From: Alloscardovia criceti DSM 17774
Lineage (GTDB): Bacteria > Actinomycetota > Actinomycetes > Actinomycetales > Bifidobacteriaceae
Assembly (NCBI RefSeq): GCF_000376885.1
Contig: NZ_AQXR01000009.1
Coordinates: 284,853 to 348,852, forward strand
Direction of reading: 5' to 3'
DNA: 64,000 nucleotides
The notes beneath the pieces were generated by a model. It did not search any database and had not been told where the DNA came from. It saw nothing but the letters and a program-made list of their open reading frames with translations. Numbering within the stretch: position 1 is the first letter of the stretch; each line of letters opens with the position of its first letter. Positions 56,039 through 64,000 of this stretch are shown here, piece by piece. A program made the translations under genes and the position numbers.

Positions 56039-57463
56039 CTACTGCCACGTATCTGGCTCGATGCCTTGGGCGCCGATAAACTCACCATTAGGTACATACG
56101 AAGGGTCATTCGTATCCTCGAGATGCGCATGACCGTAGCAGTGTGTGTCACGACCGAAGGTCCAATCACCCTCAATAGTTACGCTGGCGGCAGCCGCAAG
56201 AGACGGCACGCCATACGGGAAACGCTCGTTAAAGTCGTGGATGTTCTTGTAATAGCGCTGATCCAAGGAAATATTTGGGAAGATGTAATTTCCATCTTCC
56301 ATCTCATAAGAATCCGTAAGGTGGAAACGGTCAGAACGCAGGATAAACAAATCCTCGGTAGTCTTCACCGGCAAGAAGCGTGAGCGGTTTACCTCAATGC
56401 AGCACGCATTGTCAAAGAGTGAAATGGCGGCACCCATAGCGGTTTCCAGCTGCACCACGCGAGGGCTGGAAGAGTTCGTAGGGTCTACAGTTTTGTTATT
56501 GCGAATTACAGGCAAAGGCAGGATGCCGTTGTACTTTTTCAATACCTTCTTCAAAGCGCTGATGCGGATCCAAATATTATTCGTATTGAAGAAGGGGTGA
56601 ATCTGCTCGTCCATCGCGATGTCTTTGTCATCTGGATGAACTTGGCTCATTTCACGCAAGGTTAAGCGGTCTGTGGCATTGTCGATGACAAAATGGCCAC
56701 CCTTGCGGTCGGCAGGTGTTTTACGGGACACTTCCACCATGAAATCCGACTTAGACTGTGCGAAATAGCCAGCGATAATGCTGGATGGGCGTGCGCCTAA
56801 GTTATCTGAATTGGAAATGAAAATGTACTCGATGCCGTGCTCTTGAAGGTCGTCGAGAACGCCGGACTCCCACAAAGTCGAGTAAATATCGCCATGTCCA
56901 GGAGGGCACCACTCCAGGTCGCGGTCCGCAGGATACTCTGCAGGGTTGCCTGTGTGAAGCACAATTTTTGGCTCACGATGCTGGATGATTTCCAAAGGAA
57001 TATCATCCTGATGGAAACGACGATTGCGGTGTACAGCAGTCAAAGATTCCTTAGAGGTGCGGAAGGAATTCATAAGCACAAGCGGCAGGGATACCTTGTG
57101 CTGGTCACGCATACTGACGACTTGGCCCAAAATAATATCGAGGAATCGCATCTGACGTGCCTTATGGCGGCGCACAGGGAGCAGTGACTTTGGCCCATCG
57201 AGACCCATGGAAGTGCCTAGGCCGCCATTGAGCTTAATAATTGCAGTCTTTGACAACGCTGTACGTGCCGTGCGCGTAGACATAGTGTCGTGGAAATCTG
57301 CAACGGAAACGATGTTCGTGAGCGGAGTAACATCTGATTCTCGCATCCAGCCGACCTCGTCAGCCTGCCAGACCTTATACATGCGTTCGAATTGTGCGAT
57401 GGCAGTATCGCTCATCCCTTCATCACGCATTCGTTGCACGCATGCAGCTAAACCGTCAGTCAT
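56039..57463 (-). CDS. UTP-glucose-1-phosphate uridylyltransferase (UDPGP family)
   Basis: It makes UDP-glucose from UTP and glucose-1-phosphate. The 474-residue product belongs to the eukaryote-like UDPGP family, not the short GalU family. The nucleotide loop is LNGGLGTSMG (78-87) followed by the catalytic Lys of GPKS. The C-terminal left-handed beta helix includes VTIEGDWTFGRD. The start at 57463 has TTGGAGG in front. In bifidobacteria this enzyme type serves galactose and lacto-N-biose metabolism, so it links the galactosidases of the window to glycan synthesis. Confidence 0.94.
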   Translation of the reverse strand: MTDGLAACVQRMRDEGMSDTAIAQFERMYKVWQADEVGWMRESDVTPLTNIVSVADFHDTMSTRTARTALSKTAIIKLNGGLGTSMGLDGPKSLLPVRRHKARQMRFLDIILGQVVSMRDQHKVSLPLVLMNSFRTSKESLTAVHRNRRFHQDDIPLEIIQHREPKIVLHTGNPAEYPADRDLEWCPPGHGDIYSTLWESGVLDDLQEHGIEYIFISNSDNLGARPSSIIAGYFAQSKSDFMVEVSRKTPADRKGGHFVIDNATDRLTLREMSQVHPDDKDIAMDEQIHPFFNTNNIWIRISALKKVLKKYNGILPLPVIRNNKTVDPTNSSSPRVVQLETAMGAAISLFDNACCIEVNRSRFLPVKTTEDLFILRSDRFHLTDSYEMEDGNYIFPNISLDQRYYKNIHDFNERFPYGVPSLAAAASVTIEGDWTFGRDTHCYGHAHLEDTNDPSYVPNGEFIGAQGIEPDTWQ

Positions 57464-57635
57464 GAAAACCTCCAAAAGTGAACATCCTTAATGTTCGATA
57501 AGGGCAAGTTTACCGCAATTCTTGCGAAGTCACATACGTGCACCATTTTAGGAGGCAGAAGCGGCTCGCGTCTTCTGGATAAGGAAAACCTTCACATCTT
57601 TCAAATATTGCGGGCAGACTGCTAGCATGTGAGGT

Positions 57636-58601
57636 ATGACGTCTTCATCTATACGCGTAGCCGCCGTTGTGGTGTCTTACAACCGTGAAACGCTTCTGCA
57701 GGAATGTCTCGATAGCCTTGAACAGCAGACATATCCTCTCTACCGCACCATCGTCATCGATAACGCCAGCACAGATAATGCCGTGCACGTGGCGAAGCAG
57801 CACCCGCTTCGCCCACAGGTGACCCGCCTCAATGAAAACGTAGGTGGAGCAGGCGGTTTTGCGGCAGGAATCGCCATCGCAGCCAGCGATCCAAACGTTG
57901 ACTACGTGTGGATCATGGATGACGACACTATACCAACGCTGACAGCCCTCGAAAAACTTGTGGACGCGCTGCGCGAAGCTACACAAACCAATGGGGAAGA
58001 GCCAGTTATTATGGGGTCGAAGGCTATCTGGACGGATGGACGCGAGCATTTGATGAACAAGCCACGCCCCCGTCGTTGGATTTACCGAGGCGCGGCCACG
58101 CTGACCCAATCAAAGAACGCCTACCAGGCTCGATCCTTCTCCTTTGTATCGTGTTTGGTGAATGCTACCGCAATTCGCGCTCGCAGGGCTCTGCCTATTG
58201 GTGCTTATTTCCTCTGGAATGATGACTTTGAATTCACCACACGTTTGCTCAAAGAAGCCACCGGATACTATGTGCCTCAAAGCATAGTCGAGCATAAAAC
58301 AAAGGTTTTCGGCTCTTCAAATGCCGATCCTGGTGCACGTTTCCGTTTTGAAGTGCGCAATAAACGCTGGCTGTTCAAGTACGCGCAGGCAAACTTTAGT
58401 GGAAAAGAAAAGCTCTACTATCATCTTGCAACCCTCAAACGGTGGGTGGAAACTATGCTCCGCTCTCACGATAAGAAGACATTACTGGGCTATGCGAAGC
58501 AAGGCTGGAAAGAGGCGGGTGCTGGAAAGCCGAAAAGCAATGCGGCGGTGCTAGCGAAAACACCTGAGGTAGCCAGCATCGTCGAGCAGTTTGAGAGCTG
58601 A
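57636..58601 (+). CDS. Glycosyltransferase family 2 (rhamnosyl/galactofuranosyl-transferase-like)
   Basis: A 321-residue cytoplasmic or peripheral GT-A enzyme. AAVVVSYNRETLLQECLDSL opens the nucleotide-sugar domain, and the metal motif is DDDT near residue 95. The Asp-rich WNDDFEF near 195 is the probable base region, a pattern seen in rhamnosyl and GlfT-type galactofuranosyl transferases. GTGAGGT precedes the ATG. Its terminator lies inside the 3' end of the next, convergent gene. Confidence 0.87.
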   Translation: MTSSSIRVAAVVVSYNRETLLQECLDSLEQQTYPLYRTIVIDNASTDNAVHVAKQHPLRPQVTRLNENVGGAGGFAAGIAIAASDPNVDYVWIMDDDTIPTLTALEKLVDALREATQTNGEEPVIMGSKAIWTDGREHLMNKPRPRRWIYRGAATLTQSKNAYQARSFSFVSCLVNATAIRARRALPIGAYFLWNDDFEFTTRLLKEATGYYVPQSIVEHKTKVFGSSNADPGARFRFEVRNKRWLFKYAQANFSGKEKLYYHLATLKRWVETMLRSHDKKTLLGYAKQGWKEAGAGKPKSNAAVLAKTPEVASIVEQFES

Positions 58602-58612
58602 GTGTCCCGAAG

Positions 58613-59488
58613 CTACTGTACTGATTTATTTTTCACCGCTGTGCGCAGTCTGTACAGCGGTTTTTTTATCCACGTAGGGATGAGACGGTACACCCCGCGC
58701 ACAGCTATATTTCTGAAAAATTGGGTATGCGTAGTAAAGCCTTCTCGTAGGAAAGTGCGCTGAAGAGCAAACTCGGAGCGGAACATCTCCCAGCCACCGC
58801 GCCGGTTGTACGCGCCGCTATCCACGCGGTAGCCGAGAAGCACCTCCGGCAGATTGGCAAAAGTGCTACCATGCATGAGCATACGCGCCCAAAGCAGATA
58901 ATCTTCGAAGCGCCCAGAGTCTTCTGGGTATCCACCTGCTCGAAGGACTGCTGATTTGCGGAGCATAACTGTAGGGTGGTGGAGCGGAGACTGCAGCCGT
59001 GCATACTGGTCTAACCCAGTGTGTGAAGAAGGCAGTACACGCCTTTCACCCCACACAATACGCCCGAGTTCCGGCTCAGTAAACTCCTGTAGTGCAGTGC
59101 CAAGTGCGTCCACCTGAGGGTGCTGCTCTAAGTAAGCTACTTGCTGTGCAAATCTTTCAGGAAGGCAGATGTCGTCCGCATCCATGCGTGCAATCCACTC
59201 GGTGGAGATTTCCTTCATGCCAATATTGAGCGCGTGTGCCAGGCCGTGATTTTCGGCAAGCTGGAGAACTTTAATACTCGAATCTGCGGCCTGTGCTTCA
59301 GTAAGATATGTCTCGATATTCACAGACACAGGTCCGTTTTGGACGATAAGAACTTCAGTAGCATGCACGGTTTGATCTGTAGCGCATGAGGTAAGCGCAC
59401 GTTTGAAATGCTCTAAATTGTCGCCCTGATATACGCACATCAACACAGTAAAGTCCATTTTGCCCGCTCGATTCGTCATAGTGTTCAT
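58613..59488 (-). CDS. Glycosyltransferase family 2
   Basis: A 291-residue GT-A enzyme. DFTVLMCVYQGDNLEHFKRA is the first strand-helix unit and RMDADDICLPERF the metal-binding DxD region. EDYLLWARML later is the base region typical of capsule and cell-wall GT2 enzymes. The start could also be residue 4 or 11 (ATG at 59479 or 59458); none has a strong ribosome site. Sugar and acceptor are unknown. It converges on the previous transferase with 11 bases between stops. Confidence 0.88.
   Translation of the reverse strand: MNTMTNRAGKMDFTVLMCVYQGDNLEHFKRALTSCATDQTVHATEVLIVQNGPVSVNIETYLTEAQAADSSIKVLQLAENHGLAHALNIGMKEISTEWIARMDADDICLPERFAQQVAYLEQHPQVDALGTALQEFTEPELGRIVWGERRVLPSSHTGLDQYARLQSPLHHPTVMLRKSAVLRAGGYPEDSGRFEDYLLWARMLMHGSTFANLPEVLLGYRVDSGAYNRRGGWEMFRSEFALQRTFLREGFTTHTQFFRNIAVRGVYRLIPTWIKKPLYRLRTAVKNKSVQ
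58635..58667 (+). terminator. Terminator of the upstream GT2 gene, embedded in a convergent coding sequence
   Basis: ACCGCTGT (58635-58642) pairs with ACAGCGGT (58654-58661), followed by a run of T to 58667. The hairpin lies within the last codons of the minus-strand transferase gene. Confidence 0.75.
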
Positions 59489-59655
59489 ATTTTATCAGTT
59501 GCGAGCATCTGTATTTTTACTACTCTTAGTGAGATTTATTTCTCGTTGGAGTCGCCGTAGCGCATGAAATCTCTTACTGGGAAAGACAAGCATGTCTGCT
59601 CATCGTGATTAACCGCTGGACGTATGGCGCAGTGCTGAAAATAAAAGGTTAACGA

Positions 59656-59661
59656 TATACT
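59656..59661 (+). promoter_or_regulatory. Putative -10 box of a leaderless transcript
   Basis: TATACT ends seven bases before the ATG at 59669, and no Shine-Dalgarno lies between. The expected transcription start coincides with the start codon. Confidence 0.45.
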
Positions 59662-59668
59662 AAGCACT

Positions 59669-60619
59669 ATGAATGAAACATCGAAGCCATCCGTTGCTGT
59701 GCTCCTTCCTTGCTATAACGAGGAAATCACTATCGGGAAGGTCGTACAAGATTTTCAAAAATCTTTGCCAGACGCAACGATTTACGTTTATGACAACAAT
59801 TCAACTGATCGTACGGTTGAAATTGCGCAGTCTTTAGGTGCGGTTGTGAGACGTGAATCACGTCAAGGAAAAGGTAACGTCATCCGTGCAATGTTCAATG
59901 AAATTGATGCGGATGTGTATGTCATGGCGGATGGTGACGATACCTATCCCGCAGAGGCAGCCCCCCGCATGGTGGATAAGGTGCTCGAAGGTTATGACAT
60001 GGTGATTGGGGACCGTTTAAGCTCCACTTATTTTGAGGAAAATAAACGACCATTCCATAACTTCGGAAATTCTCTCGTAAGAGATTCCATTAATTTTCTC
60101 TTCCAATCGGATGTCAAAGACATTATGACTGGCTACAGGGCATTCTCCTTCAGCTTTGCGAAGAGCTATCCCATACTCTCTCAAGGCTTTGAAGTCGAGA
60201 CAGAAATGACCATTCACAGTCTTGATAAAAATATGAGATTGTATGAAATGCCGATTCAGTATCGCGATAGGCCAGAAGGTTCAGAATCAAAACTCAATAC
60301 CCTTGGTGATGGTTTTAAGGTCATGGTCACGATTTTCCGAATGATTAGAGAGTACAAGCCGCTCCCGTTCTTCACAGCATTAGGCTCTTTGCTGGGGATA
60401 ATCGGCTTAGGCTTGATGATTCCTATCGTCATTCGGTTCTGGGAAACGCATGTGGTTCTTCAGTTTCCTACGCTTTTCGGCTGTTTCTTCCTTATCCTTT
60501 CGGGACTGATGTTAATTGTTACGGGTATTATTTTGGACGTTTTGGCAAAGAATGAGCGTAGGCAGTTCATCGCTACGGTTAATTCTTTTGACTACCTGCG
60601 TAGGTCCCATACAAAATAA
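59669..60619 (+). CDS. Glycosyltransferase family 2, polyprenyl-phosphate type with C-terminal membrane anchor
   Basis: A 316-residue enzyme. The catalytic domain (1-230) begins VAVLLPCYNEEITIGKVVQD and has the metal motif ADGDDTYPAEAAP near 90. Two membrane helices (about 240-265 and 275-300) end the protein. This layout matches dolichyl/undecaprenyl-phosphate hexose synthases of the DPM1/GtrB group, which make lipid-linked sugars for transfer outside the cell. GYRAFSF is a typical family motif. It probably feeds wall or capsule glycosylation together with the neighbouring transferases. Confidence 0.9.
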   Translation: MNETSKPSVAVLLPCYNEEITIGKVVQDFQKSLPDATIYVYDNNSTDRTVEIAQSLGAVVRRESRQGKGNVIRAMFNEIDADVYVMADGDDTYPAEAAPRMVDKVLEGYDMVIGDRLSSTYFEENKRPFHNFGNSLVRDSINFLFQSDVKDIMTGYRAFSFSFAKSYPILSQGFEVETEMTIHSLDKNMRLYEMPIQYRDRPEGSESKLNTLGDGFKVMVTIFRMIREYKPLPFFTALGSLLGIIGLGLMIPIVIRFWETHVVLQFPTLFGCFFLILSGLMLIVTGIILDVLAKNERRQFIATVNSFDYLRRSHTK

Positions 60620-60641
60620 CCTTTCAATAGAACTGAACAGC

Positions 60642-60681
60642 AGTGATGCCCGGCATGACGGTAAACATGCCGGGCATCACT
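60642..60681. terminator. Strong bidirectional hairpin between the transferase and HAD genes
   Basis: A perfect 16-bp stem (AGTGATGCCCGGCATG and complement) with an eight-base loop lies between convergent genes. Confidence 0.85.
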
Positions 60682-60702
60682 ATAAGAATCGTGCGTTGGA
60701 GA

Positions 60703-61893
60703 TTACTCTGAAGGTTTTTGGGTTCTTCTTAGTATCTCTTGTGCTTTTGGGTTATCTTCGGCTTTCCTATAAACGATTAAGCGCTTGTAAAAATATGCGA
60801 TTTCCGTGTCATGAAGAATCGAATTGACCTGGCTATTGAAAAAAGGAATATCCAGAATCTCTTGGAAGTTTTCTTCTGTCCATTCACTTTTATCAATAGC
60901 GGTCATTTCGCGGATAATATTATGTGTGTTTTTATAACTCGTGCTTTCGCCTAAGCTATCAATGAGGAAGGCTCTTTGTTTGTCCTGCGGGCTAAAGCTC
61001 TCCGTTTCTCGGTTTTTCTCTTCTACACAGTCGTAGTGGACCTTCTCGAGTGCGCTTCTGGTTTTAATCTGATCGATAATGCTTTTTATGAGTACTTCCA
61101 GTTGAGACCCAGCCGCGTAATCCGCGGGTGCAAAATACCGGATTCTGTTTTCTTCTAGCATGCGGAAAACCTTACTTTTATCGGGTTTATCGCCGTCATG
61201 CAGGTTGTCAAGGTTGTATACGCCGATGGAGTGGCCACCATTGATATTCACGAGTTTCATACACGGAATATCCGTGTCGCTGTCTCCAATATAAATGAAA
61301 TTCCTGAAGGGGACGCGTAGCTCGTGGGGAGGGAAATATTTATTTACTTTGTCATCGTTGACATCCAGCACGCCTTTTTCTATACGAAAAAGAAACTGCG
61401 TTTTATCCGTGTAATTGACCACTTGTGCGGGCCAAACAGCAACATTTTTATCGTTGTAATAATACGAACTGGCATAAATTTTTTCGAATTCCTGTGCAAT
61501 GGATGTTCCCAAAATGATCTCTTTGAGGCCAGAAGAAATGATGTAGTGCTCAACTTGGATACCATGCATCTTTCCGTACTCTCGTATCCGTGCAAACCAT
61601 GTTTCTACACCAGGGAATAGCGCAACGTCTGCTCCAAACTCGCGTAGCTTGTCTTTCGTTATATAGAAGTTCCCCTCGGCTGCTTTTGTGAGCATGTACA
61701 TCCATGCAAGATTTTGGTCCATACCGTTATCATCCGCGAGTCCGTTAGATTCTTCCCAAAACTTATTTACATCGAAACCAAGCGATTGGATGAAGCCTTG
61801 GGCCTGCATATCCGTAGGCGTCAGCGTTTTATCAAAGTCGTAACAGATTGCCACTATAGGCGGGTTTTCCTTGGTGGTCTGAGTCTGCGTCAT
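60703..61893 (-). CDS. HAD-superfamily phosphatase
   Basis: A 396-residue cytoplasmic protein. Motif I is DFDKTLTPTD near residues 19-28, with the nucleophile and acid Asp. Motif II is SSGLKEI, motif III is the Lys region around 160-200, and motif IV is IGDSDTDIP. The core resembles phosphoserine-phosphatase-like HAD enzymes. Residues 275-396 form an extra helical, charged C-terminal region not needed for the fold. AAGGAGA precedes the start. The substrate is unknown. The sequence is somewhat more AT-rich than the sugar clusters. Confidence 0.85.
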   Translation of the reverse strand: MTQTQTTKENPPIVAICYDFDKTLTPTDMQAQGFIQSLGFDVNKFWEESNGLADDNGMDQNLAWMYMLTKAAEGNFYITKDKLREFGADVALFPGVETWFARIREYGKMHGIQVEHYIISSGLKEIILGTSIAQEFEKIYASSYYYNDKNVAVWPAQVVNYTDKTQFLFRIEKGVLDVNDDKVNKYFPPHELRVPFRNFIYIGDSDTDIPCMKLVNINGGHSIGVYNLDNLHDGDKPDKSKVFRMLEENRIRYFAPADYAAGSQLEVLIKSIIDQIKTRSALEKVHYDCVEEKNRETESFSPQDKQRAFLIDSLGESTSYKNTHNIIREMTAIDKSEWTEENFQEILDIPFFNSQVNSILHDTEIAYFYKRLIVYRKAEDNPKAQEILRRTQKPSE

Positions 61894-62124
61894 TGCAATC
61901 TCCTTCCCGTGCTTTCGTTTTTATTTTTATTATAGTTTTTCAAGTTTCGATATTCGCTCGAAAATCATGCTCCCATCGTCCCAGATAAGGACGTTAGAAA
62001 CGGTAGATTTACTTAAGGAATTTCGATGAAATCTTGATTTGGATTTTCCTTAGGAAATACAGGCGTATACGCTAAAGTATAAAGAGACTTTCTAAGCATG
62101 TACGCTACTCCAGAAGAGGGGAAA

Positions 62125-64000
62125 ATGAAGAAGAGCTGGGCGCGACTGGCAACTGCCACTGTAGCGATGATGGTTTCGGTATCCCTATGTGGTTCCGCCA
62201 TGGCCTTTGCAGGTGATATTCAATCCGATACTATGGTTTCCTCTAATTTAGGAAGTAGCCAAGCCATCGCGCAAACGGATATTCCAGAAAACCCAGAGCA
62301 GGATTTGCCAGATACGGTTGCCGAGAGTGTACCGGAGGATTCTACTCTTGTTTCGGAATCTCTTGCGGTTGATACGGATGGCACAGTTTACGATGTGTCT
62401 TCTGGCAATGAGGTGACCGATCCAAATCTCGTGGGTACTGTGGATGCGCCGGCTGACCCTCTTGCGAAGACCGACGGTGAAAGCTTTATCCCTGTAGATA
62501 TCTCCGATGTCAAAGACAAGATTGAAGAAAATACGGGCGATGCGGGGGGGCTCCACAGAGAGTTCGGCTTATGCTGCTTCAACAGCAAGTTCCACCGTAC
62601 GTAATGTTGCATTACCAAACAACGGTTACGGCGCGTACTGGGGCACCTACAATAACACCCCGGCTTTCTTCCAGAGCAACGGTGCGCTTTTTGCGCAGCA
62701 GGCAAAAGGCGTTATCGATGTATCCCAATGGCAAGGCGATATTAACTGGGATGCTGTAAAAGCCTCGGGCAATGTGCAGGGTGTGATTGTACGCATAGGC
62801 TACGGTTCTGGTAACGCACTTGACACGAAGGCTGCCCGTAATATTAGTGCGCTCAAGCGTTTGGGGATTCCTTTTGGTGTGTATTGGTACTCCTACTCGG
62901 AAAATGCTTCAGTATCCGTCGAAGAAGCCAACAGTACTGCGGATGCTCTGCGTCAGCTGGGTGTCAGTGCCTCGGATTTGAGCTATCCGGTGTACTACGA
63001 CATGGAACGCTGGACGTGGACCGGTCATTCTCCGTCCACAGATCCCAACGTCAATGCAGCTGCCATGCATGCGTACTTCAATACCTTGTCTGCGCGCGGC
63101 TACGGAAATACAGCTGTGTACTCATACACCAGCTACCTCAACTCTGCTTTGAAGCACAACGATATTTGGCAGCGCACCACGTGGGTAGCGCAATACGGTG
63201 CACGAATGGGCTTTAGCGCCTGGAATACGAACTTCCGAGGCTGGCAGTACTCTTCTAGCGGTCAGGTTAGCGGCATCTCTGGCAATGTGGATATCAATGC
63301 TTTTGGTAATTATCAGTATGTCGATAACGATCCGGCGGGTACAGATCCTTCTCGGTATGGAAATTTAGATAATTCCGTAGCGGACGGTGAATACTACATT
63401 AAAACTGCATCCGCAAATAAGTATCTTGCATCCTCAGGAGCAAGTGCTGAAAATGGTGCAGATATAGTTTTGTGGGATTTTGCCGAGACGAGCAATCAGC
63501 GTTTTAAAATCAAGAAAAGCTCAACGAATCAGTACACTATTTCAGTCATGAATTCCGGGAAGGTACTGGATGCCAAGGGTGGTTCAGACCGAAGCGGCAC
63601 AAATGTTATCCAATGGGATAATCTGAACGCCTCAAACCAGCAGTGGAAATTCTATAAAACTAGTGATGGTTCGTACATTATCGAATCTGTACTTGGTGAT
63701 AGCAAAAACAGGGTTATCGATATCCCAAACGGCAATATGAGCAATTGGGTAAACCTCATCCTGTGGGGAGCTAATGGCGGAGCGAATCAAAAATTCCAGC
63801 TCATCCCTGTATCAGACCATAAGTCTGGCGCGAATGGTTGGGTCACTACTGGCGGAAAGACCTACTATTACCGCAATGGTTTTAAGCTAAAGGGCGAGAA
63901 CTTCCTTGGTGGTTCGTGGTATTTGTTTGATTCTGTGACTGGTGCTCGTTTGTCTGGTTGGCAGCGTCTTTCGTCTAATGGTGGGAAGACGGTTTATTAT
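62125..64000 (+). pseudogene. Secreted GH25 lysozyme with ricin-type lectin and wall-binding repeats, frameshifted and partial
   Basis: The start at 62125 (AGAGGGG before it) gives a signal peptide (MKKSWARLATATVAMMVS) and an acidic linker. At the seven-G tract 62544-62550 the frame ends after a short tail (stop near 62604). Deleting one G restores a frame that stays open to the window end. The downstream frame encodes a GH25 domain: GVIDVSQWQGDINW, GVYWYSYSENAS and catalytic YYDMERW, ending with VDINAFG. A ricin-B lectin domain with three NQxF/NQQW repeats follows, then choline-binding-like repeats (GWVTTGGKTYYYRNGFKLKG). It would cut peptidoglycan for growth or competition. Either phase variation, a true pseudogene or a homopolymer sequencing error explains the shift. 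Confidence 0.85.
62544..62550 (+). repeat. Seven-G homopolymer at the frameshift point
   Basis: The run of seven G lies between the linker and the lysozyme domain. Six G would read GCG GGG GGC TCC and keep the full protein in frame; seven G, as given, truncates it. Confidence 0.9.

Overview
The window looks like chromosome from a Bifidobacteriaceae-type actinobacterium. The inference rests on a sucrose phosphorylase whose catalytic residues fall at the numbering known for the Bifidobacterium adolescentis enzyme (D192, E232, D290), a UDPGP-type UTP-glucose-1-phosphate uridylyltransferase, a dense set of cytoplasmic glycosidases paired with sugar transporters, and mid-range base composition. 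I could not fix genus or species from sequence alone.

Layout. 1-2.1 kb: end of an MFS permease and L-serine dehydratase. 2.4-9.7 kb: a 2,421-residue wall-anchored adhesin with ten tandem 91-residue SpaA-type domains and a LARTG sorting signal. 9.8-11 kb: divergent upp and tadA. 11-20.7 kb: an alpha-galactoside regulon (GH36 alpha-galactosidase, LacI regulator, sucrose phosphorylase, YesL-like protein, ABC importer) tied together by four copies of an ATCGAACCSGTTKS operator placed on the promoters. 20.9-24.3 kb: SLC45-like MFS carrier, Rrf2 regulator, ilvC. 24.35-26.6 kb: an AT-richer island with a defence-type reverse transcriptase, a structured intergenic element and an orphan convergent gene; this is the best candidate for an undescribed system. 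26.6-28.7 kb: acetyltransferase and amino acid permease. 28.7-37.6 kb: an iron-uptake locus (ApbE, FTR1 permease, P19 lipoprotein, DUF2318 membrane Fe-S protein, two FtsX-type permeases, ATPase, FMN-binding lipoprotein). 37.7-41 kb: amino acid permease and a single-pass membrane protein of unknown function. 41.6-49 kb: a beta-glycoside cluster (MFS carrier, GH30, GH42, GH3). 49.2-54.1 kb: a zinc-ribbon polytopic membrane protein and another amino acid permease. 54.3 kb: tRNA-Ser(GGA). 54.6-61.9 kb: surface-glycan genes (polysaccharide pyruvyl transferase family, UTP-glucose-1-P uridylyltransferase, three GT2 glycosyltransferases) and a HAD phosphatase. 62.1-64 kb: a secreted GH25 lysozyme split by a seven-G tract and cut by the window end.

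How the genes work together. The alpha-galactoside regulon would import raffinose-type sugars, remove galactose with the GH36 enzyme and phosphorolyse the sucrose left over, saving ATP. The 41-49 kb cluster imports beta-linked oligosaccharides and hydrolyses them in the cytoplasm. In the iron locus, ApbE probably attaches FMN to the lipoprotein encoded at the far end, giving an extracellular redox step for FTR1/P19. Surface functions are the adhesin, the glycan genes and the lysozyme. Starts were often moved inward from the longest open frame because a Shine-Dalgarno sequence, signal peptide, family numbering or an upstream promoter argued for it; several genes instead have a -10-like box 6-7 bases before the start codon and may be leaderless. 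No IS element, integrase, CRISPR array, rRNA or sortase gene was seen.
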